A stretch of DNA of 64,000 nt, taken from Flavobacterium piscis (lineage in GTDB: Bacteria; Bacteroidota; Bacteroidia; Flavobacteriales; Flavobacteriaceae). A model generated the notes under the pieces. The model was not told the origin of the DNA. It saw only the letters and a list, made by a program, of their open reading frames with translations, and searched no databases. Both the position numbers and the translations under genes were made by a program. Positions 43,241 through 50,584 of the stretch are shown in pieces (position 1 is the first letter of the stretch; each line of letters opens with the position of its first letter). Location: the NCBI RefSeq assembly GCF_001686925.1, contig NZ_LVEN01000002.1:186001-250000 (forward strand), read 5' to 3'.

Positions 43241-43269
43241 CAAAAATAAGGGATTGTAAACTTTTTCAA
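43241..43269 (-). promoter_or_regulatory. Promoter of rlmD (predicted leaderless)
   Basis: TTG (43269-43267), 18 bases, then TATTTTTG (43248-43241) on the minus strand. The predicted transcription start is near 43237, at the rlmD ATG (43236), so the messenger would have almost no leader. Confidence 0.5.
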
Positions 43270-43394
43270 ATTTAAATTTTCAAATATTTTATCAAATTGT
43301 TTAAAATTCTATTTTAATTGACATTAAAAGTTAACTTTGTTTTTAGCAATTTGCCCAAATCTGCTATTTTTAAACTATTGATTGTTATATTTTT

Positions 43395-44444
43395 ATGAAG
43401 TTGTATCATAATCTTTCACAAATTAGCTTTTTGAAAAAAAGTTATGCTTTCAAATTTTTATTTGTTGCTTTTGTAGGAATTCATATTCCGTTGATCGGGA
43501 TTTTGTTTTTTGTACTTTATTATAATCATAGTGTTTCGGCTACTTCCATTTTGGTTTTCTCCTTAATTATGACCTTGCTGGCTACATTAGTGACACTTTT
43601 GGTTTTAAATCAGTTGATTAGACCTATCTCAATTGCTTCAAAATCGTTAGACGATTATAGGAATAATAGAAAATTATCTATTTTGCCAACTGAATATACA
43701 GATGAAGCGGGTCTTTTACTGGCCAATATTCAGGAATCTATTTATGAAGCCGAAAGTTTTATCAATGAAAAACAGGATTTGATTTATATGCTTTCGCATG
43801 ATTTGAAAAATTTTGCAGGAAATCCGCAAGGTTTGGCAAATTTAATAATAAGCGAAAATCCTTCTGATTCTGTGCGTCAATTAGCAGAATTAATTCGTGA
43901 ATCAACTAATTTGCAATTTCGATACATCGAAAATTTTATAAAATTATTGCAGGAGCAGGATCGTGTTGTAAAATGGGCCCAGGAAAGTAAAACAATTGTA
44001 CTATCCAGTATTTTACCTTTTATTAATGAACAGGTAGAGCAGCGCTTGCTGGATAAAAATATAAAGCTGAGTATAAATTTAGAAATTACTGAAGCTAAAC
44101 TCAGATTAGATGAAGGTTTGCTTGTTCAGGTTTTAGTCAATTTAATTAGTAATGCTATTAAATTCTCCTATTTCGACAGTGAAGTTAAAGTTAGAATCTA
44201 CAGCGAAAACTCAAAACTAATTATTACGGTTGTAGATAAAGGAATTGGTTTTGATAAAAATCAAATTGATGAATTGTTCAAAAAATTCACCAAAATGAGC
44301 CGATTAGGAACCGCAAATGAATCTTCGACCGGAATTGGATTATATCTCTGCAAAAAAATCATCGAAAAAAACAAAGGAACATTAAACGCAACAAGCGAAG
44401 GCAGGAATAAAGGTGCCGAGTTTAGAATTGAATTTGAAGCTTGA
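43395..44444 (+). CDS. Orphan sensor histidine kinase
   Basis: A 349-residue membrane histidine kinase. Two membrane helices (about 20-42 and 51-72) enclose only a very short external loop, so it probably senses the membrane or an internal signal. A HAMP-like linker follows (about 73-125). The phospho-accepting histidine is H135 (YMLSHDLKNF), followed by an ATPase domain with NLISNAIKFS, DKGIGFDKNQ and STGIGLYLCKKI. No response regulator gene is adjacent, so the partner must be elsewhere. It diverges from rlmD. Confidence 0.9.
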   Translation: MKLYHNLSQISFLKKSYAFKFLFVAFVGIHIPLIGILFFVLYYNHSVSATSILVFSLIMTLLATLVTLLVLNQLIRPISIASKSLDDYRNNRKLSILPTEYTDEAGLLLANIQESIYEAESFINEKQDLIYMLSHDLKNFAGNPQGLANLIISENPSDSVRQLAELIRESTNLQFRYIENFIKLLQEQDRVVKWAQESKTIVLSSILPFINEQVEQRLLDKNIKLSINLEITEAKLRLDEGLLVQVLVNLISNAIKFSYFDSEVKVRIYSENSKLIITVVDKGIGFDKNQIDELFKKFTKMSRLGTANESSTGIGLYLCKKIIEKNKGTLNATSEGRNKGAEFRIEFEA

Positions 44445-44521
44445 GAAGTTTTGAATTAAGAGTTATGAGTTGTGAGTTATGAATGTAAATTGAAATTGGC
44501 AGTCTTTTTTTAAACTAAAAA

Positions 44522-44563
44522 AAGGCGCTAGATTCAAAAAAAAACTTAGAATCTTAGCGCCTT
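44522..44563. terminator. Imperfect bidirectional terminator
   Basis: AAGGCGCTAGATTC (44522-44535) pairs with GAATCTTAGCGCCTT (44549-44563) with one bulged base. It lies between the convergent kinase and aldo/keto reductase genes and continues into CTTAGnAT words of the 8-base repeat type up to 44580. Confidence 0.5.
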
Positions 44564-44584
44564 AGTATCTTAGAAACTAAAATA

Positions 44585-45571
44585 CTACCATAACTGATGC
44601 ACAGAAGGTTTTATATATTCTTCGTAAATATCATTCATTGCCGCGATTTTCTCCGAAGATAATTTCGGTAAATCATAAATTGATAAATTAGAAAGTACGT
44701 GACTTTCTTTTGAGGCACCTGGAATTATACAGCTGATATCGTCAAAACTCAAAATCCATTGCAAGGCGATAGGCGCAAGGTTGGTTTGTTCTGGAAATAA
44801 TGCTTTTAGTTTTTCAACAGCTTGTAATCCTAAATCATAATCAATGCCTGAAAAAGTTTCGCCTTTATCAAAAGCATCTCCGTTACGATTAAAGTTACGG
44901 TGATCCTGAGTATCAAAAGTAGTTTTGGCATCAAATTTACCTGTTAAGAGTCCGCTTGCTAAAGGAACTCTTGCAATGATTCCGATATCTTTTTTTCTGG
45001 CTTCAGAGAAAAATAATTGAGAAGGACGCTGACGAAACAAATTAAAAATAATCTGAACCGTAGTAACATTTGAATATTCGATTGCTTTTAAAGCTTCTTC
45101 GACTTTTTCTACGCTTACGCCAAGATTTAAAATTTTCCCTTGTTCTTTCAGTCGATCGAACATTTCAAAAATTTCAGGTCGGTAAAAAACTTCTGTTGGA
45201 GGACAATGCAACTGAATTAAATCCAAAGTTTCTAATCCCATTCTTTTCAAACTGTCTTCAATATATTTTTGAATTACTTTTGGCTGATAACCTTCACTCA
45301 CATGAGGATTTATATGACGTCCGCATTTTGTAGCCACGTAAATACGCTCAGATCTCGAACGAACTACGCGTCCTACGGCAGTTTCGCTTAATCCATTTTC
45401 GTAAACATCGGCAGTATCAATAAAATTTACGCCGTTGTCTATTGCCGTATTTATAAGTTCATCGGCAGTTTTATCATTAAATCCTGATCCCCATTTTCCT
45501 CCTACTTGCCAGGTGCCAAGTGAGATTTCGGATATAGTAAAGTTTGTTTTTCCTAGTTTTCTGTAGTTCAT
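44585..45571 (-). CDS. Aldo/keto reductase
   Basis: A 328-residue NADPH-dependent TIM-barrel oxidoreductase of the YajO/YghZ-like group. The catalytic tetrad is D52, Y57, K82 and H122 (DTADVYENG, ATKCG, LIQLHCPP). The C-terminal part IIPGASKESHV binds the cofactor phosphate. It reduces aldehydes or sugars; the physiological substrate is not indicated by the neighbourhood. It is separated from cysM by a long repeat tract and converges with the histidine kinase gene. Confidence 0.88.
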   Translation of the reverse strand: MNYRKLGKTNFTISEISLGTWQVGGKWGSGFNDKTADELINTAIDNGVNFIDTADVYENGLSETAVGRVVRSRSERIYVATKCGRHINPHVSEGYQPKVIQKYIEDSLKRMGLETLDLIQLHCPPTEVFYRPEIFEMFDRLKEQGKILNLGVSVEKVEEALKAIEYSNVTTVQIIFNLFRQRPSQLFFSEARKKDIGIIARVPLASGLLTGKFDAKTTFDTQDHRNFNRNGDAFDKGETFSGIDYDLGLQAVEKLKALFPEQTNLAPIALQWILSFDDISCIIPGASKESHVLSNLSIYDLPKLSSEKIAAMNDIYEEYIKPSVHQLW

Positions 45572-45578
45572 TTCTTTT

Positions 45579-45720
45579 AAGGTGCTAAGTTGCTAAGGTT
45601 CTGAGAGGCTAAGTTTTTTTTTTAAGATGCTAAGTTACTAAGGTTCTGAGTTGTTAAGGTTTTAATTCAAAGTTGAAAAGCTTAGCATTTTAGCAACTCA
45701 GAATCTTAGTATCTTTCTCA
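45579..45720. repeat. Two 8-base-period tracts facing an inverted tract
   Basis: Ten consecutive-type units in two blocks (45579-45618: aaggtgct aagttgct aaggttct gagaggct aagttttt; 45624-45663: aagatgct aagttact aaggttct gagttgtt aaggtttt). They face their inverse (45681-45720: cttagcat tttagcaa ctcagaat cttagtat ctttctca). The tract fills the whole gap between the aldo/keto reductase and cysM genes and would fold into a long imperfect hairpin downstream of cysM. Confidence 0.65.
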
Positions 45721-46605
45721 ATCAAATAAATCCGAAGACAAATAACGATCACCGCGATCGCAGATAATGGCAACAATAACTCCGGATTCTAGTTTTTCAG
45801 CTATTTTTAGGGCAACGGCAACAGAACCTCCGCTGCTCATTCCTGCAAAAACACCTTCTTCGAGTGCTAAACGTTTGGTCATTGCTCTGGCTTCTTCTTC
45901 GCTTACGTCTACAACAGTATCTACTTTTGAAGCGTCGAATATTTTAGGCAAATATTCCTGAGGCCATTTACGGATTCCCGGAATCTGAGATCCGTCGCTT
46001 GGCTGTGCTCCAATGATCTGAACTGCCGGATTTTTTTCTTTTAAATAAGTCGAAGTTCCAATGATAGTTCCCGTTGTTCCCATTGCCGAAACAAAATGAG
46101 TTACCGTACCGTCAGTATCATTCCAGATTTCAGGACCAGTGGTTTTATAATGTGCTTTCCAGTTATCATCATTCGCAAACTGATTGAGCATGATATATCC
46201 GCCTTCTGCTACTTTTTTATCGGCATAGTCCCTTGAGCCAATAATTCCTTCGCTAGCAGGCGTTAAAATCACTGTAGCGCCATAAGCACGCATGGTTTGA
46301 GTTCTTTCTTTTGTAGAATCTTCCGGCAAGACCAATTCGATCTCGATTTGAAACAATTGTGCAATCATAGCCAGGGCAATTCCGGTATTGCCGCTTGTAG
46401 CTTCAATCAGTTTATCGCCTTTTTTAATCTCGCCTCTTTCAAGAGCTGCTGCAATCATGTTATAAGCTGCTCTGTCTTTTACGCTTCCGCCAGGATTATT
46501 TCCTTCCAGCTTCAGTAAAAGTTTTACATTTTTATTTTTAACCAAATTGACAGTTTCCATCAAAGGAGTATTTCCAATCAGGTTTAGCAATTTTTGTGCG
46601 TTCAT
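45718..46605 (-). CDS. cysM: Cysteine synthase B (O-acetylserine sulfhydrylase)
   Basis: A 295-residue PLP enzyme of the beta family. The PLP lysine is K43 (NNPGGSVKDRAA) and the phosphate/substrate loop is SGNTG (71-75). IIGAQPSDGSQIPG and CDRGDRYLSSDLF support the CysM subgroup. It replaces the acetyl group of O-acetylserine with sulfide or thiosulfate, making cysteine. Its start overlaps the epsC stop by one base (TAATG), so the two enzymes of the cysteine pathway are translated together. Confidence 0.93.
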   Translation of the reverse strand: MNAQKLLNLIGNTPLMETVNLVKNKNVKLLLKLEGNNPGGSVKDRAAYNMIAAALERGEIKKGDKLIEATSGNTGIALAMIAQLFQIEIELVLPEDSTKERTQTMRAYGATVILTPASEGIIGSRDYADKKVAEGGYIMLNQFANDDNWKAHYKTTGPEIWNDTDGTVTHFVSAMGTTGTIIGTSTYLKEKNPAVQIIGAQPSDGSQIPGIRKWPQEYLPKIFDASKVDTVVDVSEEEARAMTKRLALEEGVFAGMSSGGSVAVALKIAEKLESGVIVAIICDRGDRYLSSDLFD

Positions 46606-47396
46606 TATTTTTTTTCTTTTATTTTAACTTCAGTTGTAGTAGTATTGATTACTATAGAACCTTCAGGAATCGATTTGGTTACCCAGGCATTTCCTCCAAC
46701 GATACTGTTTTCTCCAATAGTGGTTTCGCCTCCCAAAATAGTAGCATTCGCATAAATGCAAACATTAGCTTCTACGGTTGGATGTCTTTTGGCGTTTTTC
46801 ATTTCTTTGCTCACGCTCAAAGCACCAAGAGTTACACCCTGATAAATTTTTACGTGTTTCCTGATTACGGTCGTTTCACCAATAACAATTCCGGTGGCGT
46901 GATCGATAAAAAAAGGAGAGGCGATATCAGCACCGGCATGAATATCAGTTCCTGTAATTCGGTGTGCATATTCGCTCATTAGTCTCGAAAATAGCAATAA
47001 ATCTAAATGGTATAATTCGTGACTTAAGCGATAAATCGCAATCGCATAAAAACCGGGATAACCTAAATAAACTTCGTCGATACTGTTGGATGCCGGATCG
47101 TTTTCAAGAATGTATTCAGCATCCTGATTTAGTTTTTTCAAAACACCAGGTAATTTTTCCAGAAACCGATCCCAGATCGATTCACATGAATTTTGTGGTT
47201 TTTTGCAGGCTAAAACAGCAATTTCTTTAAATCTGATTTCAAGTTCATTGATGCTTTCATCCAAAGCGGCATTAGAATCAAAAAGGGTATAGAAAAGCTT
47301 CTCGGTAAAATCTTCTGTTTTGGTTTTGATACCGTAATTTATATTAGAATGGCTTTTTAAAGCTTTGATATTTTGTATGATAGTGTCTTTTGTCAC
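46605..47396 (-). CDS. epsC: Serine O-acetyltransferase
   Basis: A 263-residue serine acetyltransferase of the EpsC/CysE type, which makes O-acetylserine for the cysteine synthase encoded immediately downstream. The helical N-terminal part (about 1-135) is followed by a left-handed beta-helix: RITGTDIHAGADIASPFFIDHATGIVIGET is the family signature with active-site histidine. The C-terminal extension VINTTTTEVKIKEKK is short. It diverges from the DUF1003 gene and starts the epsC-cysM operon. Confidence 0.92.
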   Translation of the reverse strand: MTKDTIIQNIKALKSHSNINYGIKTKTEDFTEKLFYTLFDSNAALDESINELEIRFKEIAVLACKKPQNSCESIWDRFLEKLPGVLKKLNQDAEYILENDPASNSIDEVYLGYPGFYAIAIYRLSHELYHLDLLLFSRLMSEYAHRITGTDIHAGADIASPFFIDHATGIVIGETTVIRKHVKIYQGVTLGALSVSKEMKNAKRHPTVEANVCIYANATILGGETTIGENSIVGGNAWVTKSIPEGSIVINTTTTEVKIKEKK

Positions 47397-47587
47397 AATT
47401 GTAAAATTGAGTGGATAATTTAAAACGTTAAAAGTAGTGCGTTTTTTGTAAATAAGAACACGAATTAGGTAAAGAAATTTTGTTTTGAGAATTGTATTTG
47501 TGATAAATAAAATAAAAATAAAGGTGATTTTTTTTACAAGATTCTTAAGAAGTTAAATGCGTAAATTAGCCAGTAAAATTTATAAAA

Positions 47588-48289
47588 ATGAAAAACAATC
47601 CGACTTTTAAAAGTGCTATTTCTAATCTTTCTTTCCCTGAAAATGAGAAAATTTGGGGAAAATCTATTCATGATCCCATTTTAGGGCTTATTATAGAAGA
47701 CTTTCCTTCTTTTAGCGATCAGGATTGTATTGCGGTAAAAGAATTAAACGAGTACCGCCAAAAATACATTTCGAGATATTTGTCGACAGAAATAGGAACG
47801 CTTTCTGATCTTGAAAAAAGCGTTATCAATTCTCTAAAAGAAGATAAGTCGATCGTTAGTATTGTAGAAGATGAGGAAGAGGCGAGAAGTTTTGGTCAAA
47901 AAATAGCCGATAAAGTGGCTGACTTTGGCGGAAGCTGGACTTTTATTATTTCGTTTTTGCTTTTTATTGTGGTTTGGATTGGTGCCAATGTTTATATTTT
48001 GGTCAATAAAGGTTTTGATCCGTATCCGTTTATTTTGCTGAATCTGATTTTATCCTGTATTGCCGCTTTGCAGGCTCCGGTAATTATGATGAGCCAGAAT
48101 CGTCAGGAAGAAAAAGACCGAAACCGTGCTAAAAAAGATTATATGATTAACCTGAAATCAGAATTAGAAATTAGAATGATTCATGATAAAATAGATCACA
48201 TGATTATGCACCAGCAACAAGAATTGATCGAAATTCAGAAAGTGCAGATAGAGATGATGAACGATATTCTTAACCAGATAAAAAAATAA
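47588..48289 (+). CDS. DUF1003 family membrane protein
   Basis: A 233-residue protein with two membrane helices (about 117-140 and 148-170) near the middle. The family segment GQKIADKVADFGGSWTFIISF precedes them, and APVIMMSQNRQEEKDRNRAKKDY follows. The end (about 195-233) is an amphipathic, Gln/Ile-rich coiled-coil-like helix. The N-terminal part is soluble. No biochemical role is established for the family. It diverges from the cysteine operon with 191 bases between the starts. Confidence 0.85.
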   Translation: MKNNPTFKSAISNLSFPENEKIWGKSIHDPILGLIIEDFPSFSDQDCIAVKELNEYRQKYISRYLSTEIGTLSDLEKSVINSLKEDKSIVSIVEDEEEARSFGQKIADKVADFGGSWTFIISFLLFIVVWIGANVYILVNKGFDPYPFILLNLILSCIAALQAPVIMMSQNRQEEKDRNRAKKDYMINLKSELEIRMIHDKIDHMIMHQQQELIEIQKVQIEMMNDILNQIKK

Positions 48290-48443
48290 ATGAAACAGAA
48301 TTTCGATTTAGAAAAAATAAATAAATCTTAGAAAAGTATTCTTTTTGAAATTTAAAAATCATTTTTTTGAGCTGATCTTTTGATTTTTATAAAAGTTAAA
48401 AAGTACTAAATCCTAAAAATAAAAACGAAGGTACATTAGAAAA

Positions 48444-48619
48444 ATGAATGAAATTTTATTTGATAAAAAGTAAGAATAAGTTACGATGAAAAGAGCGTTT
48501 TTATTACTGCAGAAATAAGATGGTTTTTAGTGTTTTTTGATAGACTAATTCTTCTGGTTTTACCAACGATATTTTATATGGTTTTAGAAGAAAAATATTT
48601 TATTCATTTGGCAGAGTAG
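48444..48619 (+). pseudogene. Possible frameshifted small membrane-protein gene
   Basis: In the 380-base gap 48290-48669, an ATG at 48444 opens a 9-codon frame (MNEILFDKK) that stops at once. Adding one A to the A run at 48475-48479 would join it to a following frame with 50 codons, ending at the TAG at 48617-48619. That frame reads VRISYDEKSVFITAEIRWF, then a membrane helix (LVFFDRLILLVLPTIFYMVL), then EEKYFIHLAE. The result would be a 59-residue single-helix protein. Either a recent pseudogene, a sequencing error or chance. Confidence 0.35.
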
Positions 48620-48669
48620 TGAAGTGCTATTTTAAAGTTTCATACTTTTGAATTCTTAATACTTAAAAA

Positions 48670-48855
48670 ATGAAAACTTTTAAAATTTTAATAATGATTC
48701 TTGCCATTTCGGTTGCGTTATACGAGCAGGTTTCAGCAGAGAAAAATATTTATATAACGGTAATTGCAATTGTAGTTTTCATGTTTGGAATGATGCAGTT
48801 GAGTGCAAAAACACCTAGTAAAAATCAAGATAAAGAAGAGCAGGATGTTGACTAA
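48670..48855 (+). CDS. Small membrane protein, unknown function
   Basis: A 61-residue protein with two membrane helices (about 4-19 and 27-44) and an acidic/basic C-terminus (KTPSKNQDKEEQDVD). It overlaps the start of the Smr-domain gene by 11 bases, which supports expression from a common messenger. Family not recognised; small two-helix proteins directly before the Smr gene are a pattern I recall from flavobacteria. Confidence 0.7.
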   Translation: MKTFKILIMILAISVALYEQVSAEKNIYITVIAIVVFMFGMMQLSAKTPSKNQDKEEQDVD

Positions 48856-49396
48856 AGGAGATAAGGTTTCAGTCTTAGACGAAGCCATAAACGGAACAGT
48901 AGTTTCGGTGAAAAACAATGAGGTTTTGATCGAAACTGAGGATGGATTTACGATGACATTTTTTGTCAGCGAATTGCTTAAAATGCAAGAATCCAGTAAT
49001 TTAATGAATTCTATCAAAAGAATTGATTTAGATACGGTTTCAAAAGAAAAAGAAGAGCCAAAACCAAGGAGTTTTGTCAAAGAAAAGAAAGATAAACGAG
49101 AAATTGCAGCACCGGAATTTGATTTGCACATCGAAAAGCTGGTTCCCAATAAACGCGGAATGTCGAATTATGACATCTTGACTTTACAGACAGAAACAGC
49201 AAAAAGACATATCGAATTTGCGATCAGAAACCGCATTCCTAAAATTGTTTTTATTCACGGTGTTGGTGAAGGGATCTTAAAAGCTGAACTTGATTTTTTA
49301 TTGGGCCGTTACGACGGAATAGATTTTCAGGATGCCAATTATCAAAAATATGGCTTAGGTGCCACCGAAGTTTATTTTAGACAAAACAATAAATAA
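48845..49396 (+). CDS. Smr/MutS2-type domain protein with DUF2027-like N-terminus
   Basis: A 183-residue protein. The N-terminal part (about 1-60, MLTKGDKVSVLDEAINGTVV) is a small beta-barrel as in DUF2027 proteins, followed by a charged linker and a C-terminal Smr domain (about 95-183) with DLHIEKL, FIHGVGEGILK and a closing YGLGATEVYF. Smr domains are nucleases or nucleic-acid-binding modules known from MutS2 and ribosome-rescue factors; the target here is unknown. The ATG at 48845 is used, within the end of the upstream gene, because an upstream in-frame start would add an unrelated basic extension. Confidence 0.85.
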   Translation: MLTKGDKVSVLDEAINGTVVSVKNNEVLIETEDGFTMTFFVSELLKMQESSNLMNSIKRIDLDTVSKEKEEPKPRSFVKEKKDKREIAAPEFDLHIEKLVPNKRGMSNYDILTLQTETAKRHIEFAIRNRIPKIVFIHGVGEGILKAELDFLLGRYDGIDFQDANYQKYGLGATEVYFRQNNK

Positions 49397-49401
49397 GAGG
49401 C

Positions 49402-49441
49402 TTTTTTATGCTTAATTTTATTCGTTTTAAAGCATAAAAAA
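49402..49441 (+). terminator. First of two overlapping hairpins after the Smr gene
   Basis: A 12-base-pair stem (49402-49413 with 49430-49441, arm TTTTTTATGCTT). Its right arm shares the A run that forms the base of the larger hairpin at 49436-49500, so the two cannot be complete at the same time. Confidence 0.5.
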
Positions 49442-49500
49442 ACATCCGTTTTTTAGTCTGATTTCCATGTGGAATTAGACTAAAAAACGGATGTTTTTTT
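49436..49500. terminator. Very long bidirectional terminator hairpin
   Basis: A 24-base-pair perfect stem (49436-49459 with 49477-49500; core ACATCCGTTTTTTAGTCT) has an inner stem with one mismatch and T runs on both strands. It separates the Smr gene (plus) from the convergent lipoprotein gene (minus). Confidence 0.85.
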
Positions 49501-49525
49501 TGTAGGAATAGAAATAGGGTTTTAG

Positions 49526-50497
49526 TTATGGAACCACCACTTCTAAGTTTCCATAAGTATAGTTTGCAGGCAGCTTAAAAGTACTGTGATCTTTTTGTAA
49601 AGTTACGTTTTTAAGAACAATAGTATGTGTGAAAACGTTTCCTACATTTGTTGTAGTGACTTCTATAATTCCGCTTGTTTCTGCAATTCCATCCTGAGCA
49701 ATCCATGTTTCGCTTACCGTAGGAGTTGATGGTATTGTGGTATTACAAAAGTACGATTGAGTTAGCGTTCCATTAATATAACTGCGTAATAAAACTTTGT
49801 TTGTTGTACCGTTAGCATTTATAAGACCTCTTCTTGGTGTTGTTGTTTTTTCATTAACAATCAATGCCGGATCAATATTATCAATTGTTAATGCAGATGA
49901 TGCATTGAAATTGTAAACCTGTTTTGAAGTATTTGTACATTGCTGTACAGGATTGATAAAAGTAGTACTTGGTGAGGTATACGTAGTAGCGAAATTTCCA
50001 AAAACATATTCAGCTTCGACCTGGTCTCCAGTAGGTTTAGCAAAGGTGATATTTCTAAAAACAATAGTATGATTGTAGCCCGTAATTTTGGTACTTCCAT
50101 CAGTTGCAGTTAAGTCTGTGTTTTGAGTGGTAGTAATTTCTATTTTTCCTGCTGTTCCAAGCCATTCTTCGGTAATGTTTGGCGTTTTTGGCGGTATTGC
50201 ACCGCATATATTAGGAGTGGCAACAGTACCATCATAAGCTCTGTATACCACACGATATGTACTATTATCGATGTCGTAAGAGTAAACAGACGGATCATTT
50301 ATAATTTTATTCTCAGGCAATTGCAGTAATAAAGATTCCTGGGGTTTAAGTCTGTATATTAGTGTGTTGGTTAATGGGTTGCAGGTTTGAGAAGTAATAC
50401 TTTCGTCGCTAAAATCAATAGTATCTACTGTTAAATCACCATCATCGCAACCGTTTAGTATTAGGGCGAACAATAGAAGGCTTACATATTTTTTCAT
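49526..50497 (-). CDS. Lipoprotein with two related beta-domains
   Basis: A 323-residue lipoprotein (lipobox LNGC, Cys17). Two halves show the same plan: a segment with YRVVYRAYDGTV or VLLRSYINGTLT, a Cys followed by IPPKTPNITEEWLG or IPSTPTVSETWIA, a Gly-x-Ile-Glu-(I/V)-T-T-T strand, and HTIVFRNITF or HTIVLKNVTL before YTYGNL or YVFGNF. This suggests an internal duplication of a domain of about 130 residues. No known function; probably cell-surface or periplasmic. ATG 50497 is chosen because it starts the signal peptide; a much longer upstream frame overlaps the cysteine desulfurase gene and is rejected. Confidence 0.75.
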   Translation of the reverse strand: MKKYVSLLLFALILNGCDDGDLTVDTIDFSDESITSQTCNPLTNTLIYRLKPQESLLLQLPENKIINDPSVYSYDIDNSTYRVVYRAYDGTVATPNICGAIPPKTPNITEEWLGTAGKIEITTTQNTDLTATDGSTKITGYNHTIVFRNITFAKPTGDQVEAEYVFGNFATTYTSPSTTFINPVQQCTNTSKQVYNFNASSALTIDNIDPALIVNEKTTTPRRGLINANGTTNKVLLRSYINGTLTQSYFCNTTIPSTPTVSETWIAQDGIAETSGIIEVTTTNVGNVFTHTIVLKNVTLQKDHSTFKLPANYTYGNLEVVVP

Positions 50498-50515
50498 CGT
50501 AATTTTATTTGACGT

Positions 50516-50523
50516 CAAAAATA
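50516..50523 (-). promoter_or_regulatory. Bacteroidota -7 element for the duplicated-domain lipoprotein gene
   Basis: TATTTTTG on the minus strand lies about 19 bases before the ATG at 50497. A TTG at the usual -33 distance was not found. Confidence 0.4.
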
Positions 50524-50571
50524 GTGAAAAATTTGGCAAATGATATTTAAGATTAGACAATTGATATTTCA

Positions 50572-50579
50572 TAACTTTG
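50572..50579 (+). promoter_or_regulatory. Bacteroidota -7 element for the cysteine desulfurase gene
   Basis: TAACTTTG matches TAnnTTTG and ends 5 bases before the ATG at 50585. The predicted transcript would start nearly at that ATG. This also argues against an N-terminal extension from the ATG at 50540. Confidence 0.4.
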
Positions 50580-50584
50580 CGGTA

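Noticed and set aside
45579..45720. CRISPR array
   Set aside because: Units are 8 bases, degenerate and without spacers, so this is a word-repeat tract and not a repeat-spacer array.
46596..46982. Plus-strand frame opposite epsC
   Set aside because: Ser/Phe/Asn-rich product typical of antisense to a beta-helix gene; epsC is certain.
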